From Actinomycetota bacterium (lineage in GTDB: Bacteria; Actinomycetota; Actinomycetes; Nanopelagicales; Nanopelagicaceae): DNA of 64,000 nucleotides. This document shows, one piece after another, positions 7,532-17,361 of this stretch; position 1 is the first letter of the stretch, and each line of letters starts with the position of its first letter. The translations under genes and the position numbers were made by a program. Location: assembly GCA_009698675.1 (NCBI GenBank), contig WLPT01000006.1:1-64000 (forward strand), in the 5' to 3' direction. The notes under the pieces were generated by a model. That model saw nothing but the letters and a program-made list of their open reading frames with translations. It was not told the origin of the DNA and did no database searches.

Positions 7532-8867
7532 TCTCATGCAGTCGCGCCAAAGACTCAAGGCGTTCAGTCGCGTGGTCAACTATCGGCTGGCTATATCCAT
7601 GGGTATAGCCATCTGGATGCAGCCAGGGTTCATGAATTGTACCGGCCGATAAGTGCGCTAACTCTGGAACATACTTTCGAGTATAGGCTCCGTCGGCGTC
7701 AAAGCGTTTGCCCTGTTCGATCGGGTTAAAGACTCGGTAATACGGTGATGCATCGGTGCCGCTTCCCGCAGTCCACTGCCAACCATGGGCATTGGATGCA
7801 ACATCAAAATCAACAAGATGCTCCATAAAGAAATCGGCACCTAGCTGCCACTCAAGGTGTAAATCTTTAACCAGAAATGATGCAACGACCATACGAGTTC
7901 GATTATGCATCCACCCCTCTTGAACAATTTGGCGCATTGCAGCATCGACAAATGGATAGCCTGTTTTTCCAGACTTCCACGCCTCAAATTTTTCACCAGG
8001 TGCGTCATAACGCATCTGGGCAAAGCGCGGTGCGTAGTACTCCTTCTCGGTGTGCGGATTGTTAAAGAGCACATCGGCATAGAACTCGCGCCAAGCAATC
8101 TCTTTTCTAAAAGTGTCGTGGTCTTTATCCTCGCCAAGTTCGGCCAAGAGCGTGCGGGGGTGAATCTCGCCCCACTTTAAATGCGCACTAAGTTTGCTCG
8201 TGCCATCGATTCCAGCGAGATTTCGACCCTCGTTGTAGTTATTTAATCCATTTTTTTGAAAGATTTTCCAGCGAGCTAAGGCCGCTTTTTCACCGGCTGG
8301 TGTGATTGATAGGCCTTGCGGTAATTTCCAGTCGGGAAAATTTCGATCAGTGTCTTTGGGAGTAATTGCATTAATAGTTTTAGGCTTTGCCGCCGGCTTT
8401 CGCCAACCATGCACACGCCAAGCGCGGTAGAAGGGCGTGTAAACCTTGTACGGTGTGGCATCACTGGCTTTTACAACGCGCCCTGGCGCAACTGCATATG
8501 GACTTCCAGTACGAACTAAGGGAATTCCTGCAGCTTCAACCCGTTCATCGCGTCTGGCACCGTAAGGCTCATACTCGGTTGAGATATGAACCGATGTTGC
8601 GCCATAACGAAGCATTAACTCCTGTAGGACCTCGACCTGCTCGCCGACCATTACATGCAGTTTGTTATTCAGGGATTCATCTAAGGCCCGCAGCGAGGCA
8701 GCTAAATATGCCAAACGTTTACTTCCGCTGTGCTGTATTAGTTTTGAATCGAGTATGAAGAGGGCGATAATCTCATCACTTGTCTGAATCGCCTCCAGCA
8801 GTGCCGGGTGGTCGCTGATTCGAAGATCTCGACGAAACCAGATGATGTTTCGTTTAGGCAAAGGCAT
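7497..8867 (-). CDS. phrB: Deoxyribodipyrimidine photolyase
   Basis: 456 residues of the cryptochrome/photolyase family. The N-terminal IIWFRRDLRISDHPAL starts the antenna-binding alpha/beta domain; the C-terminal FAD domain carries GYPFVDAAMRQ, GWMHNRTRMV and NAHGWQWTAG, typical of class I CPD photolyases. It uses blue light to split cyclobutane pyrimidine dimers. The start codon is 17 bp from the divergent esterase start and no ribosome site is obvious, so the promoter must be very compact or the mRNA leaderless. Confidence 0.93.
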   Translation of the reverse strand: MPLPKRNIIWFRRDLRISDHPALLEAIQTSDEIIALFILDSKLIQHSGSKRLAYLAASLRALDESLNNKLHVMVGEQVEVLQELMLRYGATSVHISTEYEPYGARRDERVEAAGIPLVRTGSPYAVAPGRVVKASDATPYKVYTPFYRAWRVHGWRKPAAKPKTINAITPKDTDRNFPDWKLPQGLSITPAGEKAALARWKIFQKNGLNNYNEGRNLAGIDGTSKLSAHLKWGEIHPRTLLAELGEDKDHDTFRKEIAWREFYADVLFNNPHTEKEYYAPRFAQMRYDAPGEKFEAWKSGKTGYPFVDAAMRQIVQEGWMHNRTRMVVASFLVKDLHLEWQLGADFFMEHLVDFDVASNAHGWQWTAGSGTDASPYYRVFNPIEQGKRFDADGAYTRKYVPELAHLSAGTIHEPWLHPDGYTHGYSQPIVDHATERLESLARLHEIKADKPQDPRA

Positions 8868-8884
8868 GGGTAGATTTAACCATT

Positions 8885-9709
8885 ATGAAAGAGATTAAGC
8901 GCTTCCAAATCCGTGGCGTCCCAGGCGATGTCAAGCGCGTTGATTTCGGTGGCCGAATCGTTGATTATTGGCTACCTAAAGCCCCGGCTGAGCAACTATT
9001 AATCGCACATGACGGGCAAAATGTTTTCGATGGCCGCACTTCAACACACCACGGTCAGACGTGGAAGATGGCGCAGTCGGCGCTGCGAGTTAGCCAGTAT
9101 TTGGCAATATCGCCCCCAGCGATCATCGCCGTATGGCATAGCCAAACAAAAGAGAATCCATGGGGTCGCGGAAAAGATTTACTCCCCGCACGTTACTTTC
9201 GCGAGGGTGTTCCAGTGCACAAGGATTTTGTAGATATCCTAGATCTCGACCAACTCAACGGTGATCAATATCTTTCAACTATCTTTAATCAGATCGTGCC
9301 GGCAATTTCACCTAATATTTCACCGAAAAATACCGCGATGATCGGTTCGAGTATGGGCGCACTAGCAACCCTCTACGCCTTAGCCGAACACTCAGAGCGA
9401 TTTACAACTGCGCTGGCACTATCTCCACACTGGCCATTTGGTGGAGTTGAGTTAGTGGAGAAAACTATTAATTCACTGCCGGCTCCGGGAAGTTTTAAAG
9501 TTTGGATGAGCCATGGCACTAAAGGCTTAGATCGCCAGTATGCACCCTTCCAACAGATTGCCGATCGCTTGATGCGAGAGCGGGGCTATCAACACCATGA
9601 TTTCATCAGCAAGCTCTATAACCGAAGCGGTCACAATGAACGCTCGTGGGCGAAATACTTAGATCAGCCGATGCGCTTTTGGTTAGATTCAACGACCCAT
9701 ACGCTCTGA
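8885..9709 (+). CDS. Alpha/beta-hydrolase, putative esterase family
   Basis: 274 residues. The region AMIGSSMGALATLYAL holds the nucleophile elbow GSSMG, and LLIAHDGQNVFDG fits the N-terminal core of the putative esterase family (PF00756, related to Fes and antigen 85). A C-terminal SGHNERSW could supply the catalytic His. There is no signal peptide. Its 3' end overlaps the convergent GH13 gene by 46 bp. The substrate is unknown; the neighbourhood suggests carbohydrate esters, but this is weak. Confidence 0.75.
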   Translation: MKEIKRFQIRGVPGDVKRVDFGGRIVDYWLPKAPAEQLLIAHDGQNVFDGRTSTHHGQTWKMAQSALRVSQYLAISPPAIIAVWHSQTKENPWGRGKDLLPARYFREGVPVHKDFVDILDLDQLNGDQYLSTIFNQIVPAISPNISPKNTAMIGSSMGALATLYALAEHSERFTTALALSPHWPFGGVELVEKTINSLPAPGSFKVWMSHGTKGLDRQYAPFQQIADRLMRERGYQHHDFISKLYNRSGHNERSWAKYLDQPMRFWLDSTTHTL

Positions 9710-11508
9710 GTTGCGCCTTTGCAGTTGATCGATATTTTTGAACCTTTGGCGCTCGCTCCATATAAGGTTTCCTTAACGCGATATCCGTATGCTGCAAGAT
9801 CAATCCTCGTTTTTACTCCCTTTCGGCAGATAAAAACAAGCAGGGATTCTTTTTTAGATTCGCGCAGATAGACAATGTAATCGTCTTCAACTGCCACCCA
9901 CCGTAAACCACCATGAATAAGCGAATCACGATTCCTGCGTAGGTTTACTAGTTTTTTAACCTCGCCGAGAAATTCATGATCCCACTCTGATCTATTCTCC
10001 CAATTGATCGTTCTCCGAGAATCTTCGCCCCACGCCCCTTCGAGGCCAATCTCATCACCTGCAAAAATCGAAGGAACACCGGGATAAGTAAGCATCATCG
10101 CCATTGCAGAAAGGTGAAGCGCTTTGTCTGCAAGGACGACCGTGCGCATACGTGCAGTGTCATGGGAATCAAGTAAGACCATGCTTGCAACTAATGATCG
10201 CCATGGAATTGCCGAGTTGAATTGCATCATGCTCTCCACTAACTGGCGCCCATTTATTTTTGGCATTTGGAAAGGTAGACCCTGAAAGCCTCCGCCAATT
10301 GTTGAGTTTTTGTTCACCCAGTTCCATACCGGGCGCATAAATCCTTGATAATTCATCGCGCCATGCCACCCTAAACCATTTAAATCACTGGCTACAAAAT
10401 CACCATTCTCTGCAACGAGCCACGCATCGGGCTTTACCTCATCCATCGCTTTACGAATACCGTGCATAACCTCATCATGTAGATCATCGGCTCCAAGGCG
10501 ACCAGTCATGTTCCCAACATCTATTCGCCAACCTGCCATGCCAAATTTAGGTGATAACCATTTCTTAACAATCGAATCTTTACCTGCATACATTGCATTA
10601 CGAAGAGCCTGCGAATTAAAGTTCAGTTTGGGGAGCGAGGCTAAATCCCACCACCCGACATAACCATGCTTGACTGATTTATCCCAATAAAAGTAGCCGC
10701 GCTCCTTTGATTTCTTATCTGCGATTGCTGTAGCTAGCCATGAATGGCCTGCCCCACAGTGGTTCGATGTTAAATCACCAAGTAAGCGGATTTTACGTTT
10801 AGAGGCAGCTGCCACCAAACTGAACAGCGCTTTGTTGCCTCCAAGAATTGGATCAACTTCATCAAAACTGCTTGCGTCGTAGCGATGGTTGGAGCGTGCA
10901 GGGAAAAACGGAGTGAAATAGATTCCATTTACACCTAGCTCGCTCACATAATCTAAGTGTTGTTCGACGCCCATTAAATCTCCACCGTAAAGCTCGCGCC
11001 CTGTGTACTTGCTGCGTCCACTAGGCGGTTCATTCCAGTCTCGCGGATATGCCCAGTCGGGGGTTTCATGCTTCTGGCCAGATTTAGCGAATCGGTCAGG
11101 AAATATTTGGTAGAAAACCGAGGACTTTATCCATTCAGGATAGGACGGTAGCGCGACTATTTGAAAATCATTATTGGAGTGGACATCATAATCAAAGACT
11201 CCTGCGGCATTTAGCCACTCATATTTTCCATCATCAACAAAGACAAAGCGATAACTTGTAGAGAGATTCTTTATTGATACTTTTGCAGACCACCAGCTCT
11301 CTACTTCACCTTTGTGTGCTTGCTTCAAATCAAAGCTACGTGGTTCACCATCGTGATACAAGCGTACAAATGCCCTTGCGAATGTATATGTATTTGGAAT
11401 GCGCACTTTGAGCGTTACATTCTCGCCGATTGAAGGCGCTTCATTGCTGACATAAAGCTCACTGCCATCATGATGTGGGAATAGTGAATTTTTCACTGTT
11501 GATTTCAT
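9664..11508 (-). CDS. GH13 alpha-glucosidase/cyclomaltodextrinase-like enzyme (intracellular)
   Basis: About 614 residues. I place the start at the third codon of the track ORF because AAGGGAG lies 6 nt before that ATG. An N-terminal beta-sandwich domain (about 1-115) precedes the GH13 barrel beginning SSVFYQIFPDRF. Catalytic motifs are visible: GWRIDVGN (nucleophile Asp), WLVAENGD (acid/base Glu) and LLDSHDTAR (stabilising Asp). The absence of a signal peptide and the N-terminal domain fit cytosolic neopullulanase or maltodextrin-degrading enzymes. It overlaps the exported amylase by about 41 bp and closes the maltodextrin operon. Confidence 0.87.
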   Translation of the reverse strand: MKSTVKNSLFPHHDGSELYVSNEAPSIGENVTLKVRIPNTYTFARAFVRLYHDGEPRSFDLKQAHKGEVESWWSAKVSIKNLSTSYRFVFVDDGKYEWLNAAGVFDYDVHSNNDFQIVALPSYPEWIKSSVFYQIFPDRFAKSGQKHETPDWAYPRDWNEPPSGRSKYTGRELYGGDLMGVEQHLDYVSELGVNGIYFTPFFPARSNHRYDASSFDEVDPILGGNKALFSLVAAASKRKIRLLGDLTSNHCGAGHSWLATAIADKKSKERGYFYWDKSVKHGYVGWWDLASLPKLNFNSQALRNAMYAGKDSIVKKWLSPKFGMAGWRIDVGNMTGRLGADDLHDEVMHGIRKAMDEVKPDAWLVAENGDFVASDLNGLGWHGAMNYQGFMRPVWNWVNKNSTIGGGFQGLPFQMPKINGRQLVESMMQFNSAIPWRSLVASMVLLDSHDTARMRTVVLADKALHLSAMAMMLTYPGVPSIFAGDEIGLEGAWGEDSRRTINWENRSEWDHEFLGEVKKLVNLRRNRDSLIHGGLRWVAVEDDYIVYLRESKKESLLVFICRKGVKTRIDLAAYGYRVKETLYGASAKGSKISINCKGATQSVWVVESNQKRIG

Positions 11509-13426
11509 AGACATCTCCCTTCGAATTCGTAGCTACTGCCTTAATCTCGATACTTGGCCCAGAATTCTCTTGTGGATTAAGGAAGAGCTTATAAGGTGCA
11601 CTCGTATCGACACCCTGTGAGACCCACTGGGCGGTGCTTGGGGATTTCACAAAAAACTCAACTGATAGAAGATCTTGAGAAGTCAATTGTGATGTTGCCT
11701 GGAAGTAGCCTGTCATATCATCCACTGTCACCGAAATCTTTCCAGTTTTTACTTTCACTGTGTCGATGAGATTGTTTGCTTTGAACACCACGGTTGAGAG
11801 CGCTGGAACCGAGAATTTCAATGTAGTTCCAACGCTTCGATAGGCGCTCTCTCCCATAAGCATTCGCCAACCTCCAGTAGAAGTTGCGGTGTTGACTGCG
11901 ATGCTTACGGGCTTGATTCCGTTATTAAATGCTACGACGTATTCTCGGTTTTCGGCCGGGTCTTTCTTGGAAACGACAAAGACCGATCCCTTTGCTAATC
12001 GAGTTTGCATGGTCGCATTCGCCAGAGCTGGATTTGTTTTTCGCAGAGCGCCCAGCATGGTTAGGTACTTCGTCAGCGGATTTGTTTTTGCAAGGGTAAA
12101 AGAGTTGCCTTTGCCTACAGGCTTTCCACCTACACGGAGCTCATTTTTCCAGAATGGAATCTGCGTTGCAAACATATCTTGACGTGCCATTTGGTCATTT
12201 CCGCCATTAGTTCCAGTCATTCCTACTTCATCACCGTAGTAAACAGTTGGAATTCCTCTTGAAAAGTACATTAGAGCGTGCGCAAGTTTATCGCGGGCCA
12301 ATAACTCTGAAGGGGTTTGTATCTTCATCGTATTGAGGATGAAGCCGACGCGCCCCATATCGTGATTTCCTAAGAATGTAACGAGGTTACCCGCGCTCGA
12401 TGTTGGGCTCGTGTAATAGTCATCGGTAAGAAAGAAATTACCCAGGCTAGCTGCATCGCTTATTCCCGAGGCGAAATCAGTGACATTCGTTTGAAAAGGA
12501 AAATCAAGGACGGATTGAATTTTGTTCTCGCGAACATAGGTCATGAGGCCAAAGGCAGTAGGGTTTGTAACCTCACCAAAGATTGTGAAGTTAGAGATTC
12601 CAGCTTTCTTTGCTTTTTGCAGGATCAATGGCTGCCAGTTCTTAAAGAACTCAGTATCAACATGTTTTGCAGTATCCACCCGAAAACCTGAGAAACCGTA
12701 GTTCTTTATCCACTGTCCATAAACATCTGCCCAACCGTTATACACCACTGGTTTTTCAGTAGCTAAGTCATCAAGCCCATAAAAATCGCCAAGCGTTGTG
12801 CAATCACCATCTCCCCAACATTTGCCCATGTCACCAACATTATGATAATTATTTACATCATTGAGCCAACTTGGATTTTTGAGTTTGGCCCAGTTGCTTG
12901 GAATATAGGCTTGAGTTCCGTTGTACTGAATGATATCGGCGGTATGGTTTGTAACGATATCTAAAATCAATTTCAATTTAAGCTTTTTAGCACAGGCCGA
13001 AAAGGCGACTAGATCTGCATTTGTCCCCAAATGTGGATCCACGTTGAGAAAATCAACTCCCCAATATCCGTGGTAGCCCGCCGACACAACAGTAGGGGTT
13101 GCCTGTCGAACTAATGGAGTCACCCAGACTGCAGTAAAGCCCATCGCCTTTATCCGAGCTAAACCCTCATCACCAGCTGCGCATGTACCCGTTAAGCCTT
13201 TGAGATCTCCACCGTGATAGAAGGCGGTATCAGTTGGATCAAAGCCAGCGATTTTATCGTTTGCTGTGTTGCCATCTTTATAGCGATCGGGCATTACAAA
13301 ATAAATCAAATCATTAGTGAGTCCGACATGAGCACTCACTGAAGGAGTTGGTGCGGCAAATGAGAGAGTTGTCGCGCAGAGAAAGAGAGCGATTAGTAAA
13401 GCCAGCGCTGACTTTCTTTTTATCAT
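11468..13426 (-). CDS. Exported GH13 alpha-amylase
   Basis: 652 residues. MIKRKSALALLIALFLCATTLSFA is a Sec signal peptide; its internal Cys is not in a good lipobox. The GH13 barrel shows GFRVDTAKHVD (nucleophile Asp), FTIFGEVTNP (acid/base Glu) and FLGNHDMGR (third Asp). About 100 C-terminal residues form an extra beta-rich domain. It would cut starch or glycogen outside the cell into maltodextrins for the adjacent ABC transporter. Its start overlaps the MalG stop as ATGA, so translation is coupled. Confidence 0.9.
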   Translation of the reverse strand: MIKRKSALALLIALFLCATTLSFAAPTPSVSAHVGLTNDLIYFVMPDRYKDGNTANDKIAGFDPTDTAFYHGGDLKGLTGTCAAGDEGLARIKAMGFTAVWVTPLVRQATPTVVSAGYHGYWGVDFLNVDPHLGTNADLVAFSACAKKLKLKLILDIVTNHTADIIQYNGTQAYIPSNWAKLKNPSWLNDVNNYHNVGDMGKCWGDGDCTTLGDFYGLDDLATEKPVVYNGWADVYGQWIKNYGFSGFRVDTAKHVDTEFFKNWQPLILQKAKKAGISNFTIFGEVTNPTAFGLMTYVRENKIQSVLDFPFQTNVTDFASGISDAASLGNFFLTDDYYTSPTSSAGNLVTFLGNHDMGRVGFILNTMKIQTPSELLARDKLAHALMYFSRGIPTVYYGDEVGMTGTNGGNDQMARQDMFATQIPFWKNELRVGGKPVGKGNSFTLAKTNPLTKYLTMLGALRKTNPALANATMQTRLAKGSVFVVSKKDPAENREYVVAFNNGIKPVSIAVNTATSTGGWRMLMGESAYRSVGTTLKFSVPALSTVVFKANNLIDTVKVKTGKISVTVDDMTGYFQATSQLTSQDLLSVEFFVKSPSTAQWVSQGVDTSAPYKLFLNPQENSGPSIEIKAVATNSKGDVYEINSEKFTIPTS

Positions 13427-14274
13427 CCCTTAACAGATCCAGCAGTTAGGCCATTTACGATGAAGCGCTGAAGCGATAGGAAGATAATGACGATCGGGAT
13501 AGAGGCCAAGATCGATCCAGCGGCGAAAGGTCCCCAGTTAGAGGCATACTGCCCACCGATAAACTGTTGAAGTCCTACAGCAATAGTTCTTCCATTCATC
13601 TCAACAAGGAATAACCTGGCCAAAATAAACTCATTAAACGTTCCGATGAAACTTAAGAGGCAGACCACCGCTAAGACTGGCGTTGCTAGTGGAAGGAAGA
13701 TTAGCCAGTAGGTCTGGACCGGGCTTGCACCATCGATCTTGGCCGCTTCATCTAGTTCAACTGGAATCGAGTCCACGAAGCCCTTCAATAGCCAGATGTT
13801 GACTCCCATTGAGCCGCCCAGATAGACAAGAATCAAACCGCCTTGACTGCCTAAACCGATGTTAGGCGCGAAGGTATAGACCCGCTCCATGATGACGTAA
13901 ACCGCTGAGATTGCTAAGACTGCGGGAAACATTTGTACTAAAAGTAAGAGTCGAATTCCAAGTTTCTTGCCTTTGAACTTCAAGCGGCTGAATGCAAAAG
14001 CTGATGCTGCACCAATAAATACCGAACTAAGCGCGACCGTTGATGCGATGACAAGTGAGTTCTTAAACCAGAGTACATAAGGCGTTTTTGGTGAATGGAA
14101 TAGAAAGCGAAAGTTATCCAAGGAAACCTCATGGGGAATGAAGGATCCAACTTGCAAACTTCCGCTTGTTTTAAGGGAGGAGAGAATGACCAAATAGAGT
14201 GGGAAAAGTGAAAAAAGGCAGGTAGCGATTGCAATGCTATGTCGCCAGAGATTCTCTCTCACCCATTTGTTCAT
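13423..14274 (-). CDS. malG: Maltodextrin-type ABC transporter permease (MalG-like)
   Basis: 283 residues with six hydrophobic helices and the EAA loop VELDEAAKIDGASPVQTYW, which contacts the ATPase. It pairs with the MalF-like permease encoded immediately upstream (ATGA overlap). Clustering with a MalE-type binding protein and two GH13 enzymes points to maltose/maltodextrin. No ATPase gene is present in the cluster; such systems often share an MsmK-type ATPase encoded elsewhere. Confidence 0.9.
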   Translation of the reverse strand: MNKWVRENLWRHSIAIATCLFSLFPLYLVILSSLKTSGSLQVGSFIPHEVSLDNFRFLFHSPKTPYVLWFKNSLVIASTVALSSVFIGAASAFAFSRLKFKGKKLGIRLLLLVQMFPAVLAISAVYVIMERVYTFAPNIGLGSQGGLILVYLGGSMGVNIWLLKGFVDSIPVELDEAAKIDGASPVQTYWLIFLPLATPVLAVVCLLSFIGTFNEFILARLFLVEMNGRTIAVGLQQFIGGQYASNWGPFAAGSILASIPIVIIFLSLQRFIVNGLTAGSVKG

Positions 14275-15809
14275 CCGAAACTCTCCATTACCTTAGATCG
14301 GCGCAAGCCGTACATTGAAATCGAAGCGACAATTAGGAAAATAATTACGGAAATTGCGCTGGCCAAACCAAAGTCTTGGAAGTTAGTACCGAAGGCGATC
14401 TTGTATGTGTAGCTAATCAAAATATCGGTGGCACCTGCAATCTCTCCGTTAAGAGTCTGCGTTGGACCGCCGCCCGTTAGCAGATAGATTAAATTGAAGT
14501 TGTTAAAATTGAAAGCGAAAGAGGCGATAAGAAGCGGCGAAAGAATCTGTAAAAGGAGAGGGAGAGTGATTTTCCTAAATACCTGGCGAGGGTTGGCGCC
14601 ATCAATAGCGGCAGCTTCCAATAGTTCGTTTGGAATTGCCTGCAAAGATCCAGAGCAGATGAGGTAGAAATATGGAAAGCCAAGCCAAAGGTTAACAAGT
14701 AAGACAATTGATCTGGCAAGGCTGGGATTCTGTAGCCAGTGAATATTGGTATGCAAGATGCTATTTACCGCTCCAAAGTCAGAGTCAAACATGCCTGCCC
14801 AAATCAAGATACTCATAACACTCGGCATCGCATAGGGAAGAATTAGAATGGAGCGATAGATTCTTCGCCCTCTTATTGGGCGATTAAGTGACATGGCTAG
14901 AATTAATCCAAGAGCAAAAGTGCTCAGTACCGAGAATAAAGCGAAGAAGAAGGTCCAGAGAAAGACTCTAATTAATGGGGTTCTAACTTTTTGATCGGTT
15001 ACGAGCCTGCTGTAGTTTTCAAACCAGATTGGTGCACGCCAGCCAGGACTTAGCAAAACAGTTGGATCGCCAACTTTGGCAAAGTTTCCACGGTGGTTAT
15101 CTACATAGGTCGCACCTGTAAATATATTGGTCAATACGCCGGTCTTAGCCGAGTACGTCAACTCCTGCCTAAAAACACCTCCGGCGTTCTGACTTTCAAT
15201 GGCAATGTAATAGTCGCCCTCATATTTATATCTGATCTTTGAATAGGCATCGTTTGCTGCAAGTGCATCGGCAGACATCGCATTGAAATTTGGAGCCTTT
15301 ATCGCCACGCCATATTCATTGAAAGTCGCAGAGGCTGCAGGCACATCGACTCTCTGCGTTGGAGTTGAAACAAAATACTTATTGTTAGCTATATCTGAAA
15401 CTAGAATTGCAAATTCATTCGATGAGTTGCGTCCCACCGTAATATCAAAGGTGGTTCCTTGGGCATCAGGTTGCGCACCGAGACTAATCACCTGTTCAAG
15501 AGCTGTTGCTTTATCGATGTAATTTCCAGTCTGGTATTTAAATCCAGACATTTGCACCGTAAAGAATATTGGCGCAATTACAAAAGCTATAAAAAAGAGA
15601 ATTCCTGGCAAGAAGAATTTAAATGGAACTGAAATGCTCGTCAGATAGACAATATTTAGCGCAAGGGCGGCGACCAAAATAAAGCCGCCAATTACATACT
15701 GCTTTTGCGCGAAGGCACTCTCCGTCAAAAGTGCCAAAATAGCGGTGGTGAAGCCAAGAAAGACTATCTTGGCAATTAGGGCAAATTTACCCCGCATCAA
15801 TCCACTCAC
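14271..15809 (-). CDS. malF: Maltodextrin-type ABC transporter permease (MalF-like, with large periplasmic-type insert)
   Basis: 512 residues. Three hydrophobic N-terminal segments are followed by a roughly 150-residue soluble stretch (about residues 95-255) before the core permease helices, as in MalF with its P2 loop. The EAA loop reads LLEAAAIDGANPRQVFRK. The unusual length and the insert support a maltose-type rather than generic sugar permease. It lies downstream of MalE and a perfect hairpin, so it is probably expressed at a lower level than MalE. Confidence 0.9.
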   Translation of the reverse strand: MSGLMRGKFALIAKIVFLGFTTAILALLTESAFAQKQYVIGGFILVAALALNIVYLTSISVPFKFFLPGILFFIAFVIAPIFFTVQMSGFKYQTGNYIDKATALEQVISLGAQPDAQGTTFDITVGRNSSNEFAILVSDIANNKYFVSTPTQRVDVPAASATFNEYGVAIKAPNFNAMSADALAANDAYSKIRYKYEGDYYIAIESQNAGGVFRQELTYSAKTGVLTNIFTGATYVDNHRGNFAKVGDPTVLLSPGWRAPIWFENYSRLVTDQKVRTPLIRVFLWTFFFALFSVLSTFALGLILAMSLNRPIRGRRIYRSILILPYAMPSVMSILIWAGMFDSDFGAVNSILHTNIHWLQNPSLARSIVLLVNLWLGFPYFYLICSGSLQAIPNELLEAAAIDGANPRQVFRKITLPLLLQILSPLLIASFAFNFNNFNLIYLLTGGGPTQTLNGEIAGATDILISYTYKIAFGTNFQDFGLASAISVIIFLIVASISMYGLRRSKVMESFG

Positions 15810-15853
15810 GTCTATATACCGTTCTCTCTCATATATAACACTGACTAATGAAA

Positions 15854-15894
15854 TAGGTGACGTGGGTGAGAATTTGACTCACCCACGTCACCTA
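15854..15894 (-). terminator. Perfect 17-bp hairpin between malE and malF
   Basis: TAGGTGACGTGGGTGAG and CTCACCCACGTCACCTA pair perfectly around a 7-nt loop (17-bp stem). There is no U-run directly after it on the minus strand, so it looks more like an intra-operon stability or partial-termination element than a full terminator. Such hairpins let the binding protein be made in excess of the permeases. Confidence 0.75.
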
Positions 15895-15928
15895 CTATTC
15901 ACAAACTACTGACGTTAAGCAATCCCTT

Positions 15929-17191
15929 TTATAGGAGTGATTGTGCGGCAGTTACATTTGCTCGCCAAATTGCGGCGAGCTTGCGTGCCTCAACAGTGGC
16001 ATCTTTTCCATTGATCAAGGTCTGTGTCCAGTAATCACTACTTGAATCCCAGTAGTTTGATCCGCCAGCCTTGTTATCCAAGATGGCTCCAATCTGTGGA
16101 ATTCCAGCCTGTGATGCTGCCACTCCGAAGCCCTTTTGAGCATCGCTGACAGTTGGATCTGCCTGAGCGCCCTTAGCTGCAGGTGGTCGTCCTTCGATCT
16201 TCTCGTAGGCAACCTGTCCGGCCGTTGATGCGAAGAAGTTAACTAGAAGTGACTTCGCTCCAACTGCTACGCCGTGCTTGTCGGCAAAAGAGGTAAGGAA
16301 AGCTCCGCTTACGCTACCAAACATGTGGCCATAGCCACCCTTGACGCTTGGAACTGGCTGCAAGTTCATTGCAAATCCCTTGTCAACATAGGTCTTCCAC
16401 TCCCAGTTACCGATGATGGAGTAAGGAACTTTGCCTGAGTAGAAATCATCATTACATGTTGTATTTGATGAGGCCCAGAAACCATTGCTCTTGCCGGTAG
16501 CTGGATCGATTAAATACTTCTTCATGTTAGTTCCGAATGTAGTTGGGTTGAATCCACGAGCAGTATCAACCTTGCCACGGCCCGTCATTAAGTATGGATC
16601 GGCACCTAGGGCTGAGAAGACTGAAAGTGCTCCCCATGACATTCCGCCACCAGTTACGCAGAGACCATTCTTAAGGCTCAACTTAGTTTTGTTTGCCTTA
16701 TAGAAATCAACCATGTCACCAAATGACTTTGGAGCAGTGGTTACAAGCTTGGTGTTATAAATCATTCCTACGTTGTTGATGTCAAGAGGAACTCCATAAA
16801 GCTTTCCTGCATATGTAAGATCATAAAGTTGGCTTGATGTAAACTGAGCCTTCTGTGATGCAGTCAATGTAACTGGAGCAAGCTTTCCGCTCTTTGCAGA
16901 AGCTACTACCCAGTCATTTCCACCAACGAAAATATCTGGACCGGTTGTACCGGTTGCCTTATCAAGTGCTGCACCCAAAGCTGAATAGCTTGAGAAAGTT
17001 ACGATCTTGATGGTGTAACCGGGAACCCAGTCACCCTTTGCTGCGATTACCTTAGTTAAGTTTGGCCCACGAGTTTCATCTGCCCACACTACGATTTCTG
17101 TGGTTGCACTTGCTGTTGGTACAACAAGTGTTGAAACTGCGAGCGCGGCTGCTGCTATTACGCCAGCAAAACCAAAACGCTTTGAAATCAT
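15929..17191 (-). CDS. malE: Maltodextrin-type extracellular solute-binding protein (MalE-like)
   Basis: About 420 residues from the ATG at 17191, which has GGAGG 6 nt upstream; the ORF-track start is 10 codons too long. MISKRFGFAGVIAAAALAVSTL...ASA is a Sec signal peptide. The mature part (TEIVVWADETRGPNL...) is a family 1 binding protein of the MalE type. There is no cysteine after the signal, so it is not a lipoprotein, which is odd for a monoderm actinobacterium. First gene of the malEFG-amylase operon. Confidence 0.88.
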   Translation of the reverse strand: MISKRFGFAGVIAAAALAVSTLVVPTASATTEIVVWADETRGPNLTKVIAAKGDWVPGYTIKIVTFSSYSALGAALDKATGTTGPDIFVGGNDWVVASAKSGKLAPVTLTASQKAQFTSSQLYDLTYAGKLYGVPLDINNVGMIYNTKLVTTAPKSFGDMVDFYKANKTKLSLKNGLCVTGGGMSWGALSVFSALGADPYLMTGRGKVDTARGFNPTTFGTNMKKYLIDPATGKSNGFWASSNTTCNDDFYSGKVPYSIIGNWEWKTYVDKGFAMNLQPVPSVKGGYGHMFGSVSGAFLTSFADKHGVAVGAKSLLVNFFASTAGQVAYEKIEGRPPAAKGAQADPTVSDAQKGFGVAASQAGIPQIGAILDNKAGGSNYWDSSSDYWTQTLINGKDATVEARKLAAIWRANVTAAQSLL

Positions 17192-17334
17192 GAATATCCT
17201 CCATGGATGGATTACACGCACACGAGGGTATGCGTTAGTAAGGCCATTTCACACGCCCAGAGGGAGGGAAGCAAATCAAAAGGCTGCTTTTAGCACTCAA
17301 ATCTGCCTGATTTACTAGATTGTTATAAAGGCCC

Positions 17335-17351
17335 GCCCTTGCATAAAGGGC
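17335..17351 (-). terminator. Possible weak terminator after citrate synthase
   Basis: GCCCTT and AAGGGC form a 6-bp stem around a 5-nt loop, about 10 nt past the citrate synthase stop. Only a short T-run follows on the minus strand, so this is tentative. The rest of 17192-17361 holds the leader of malE; I see no clear operator. Confidence 0.35.
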
Positions 17352-17361
17352 TTGCAGTCCT

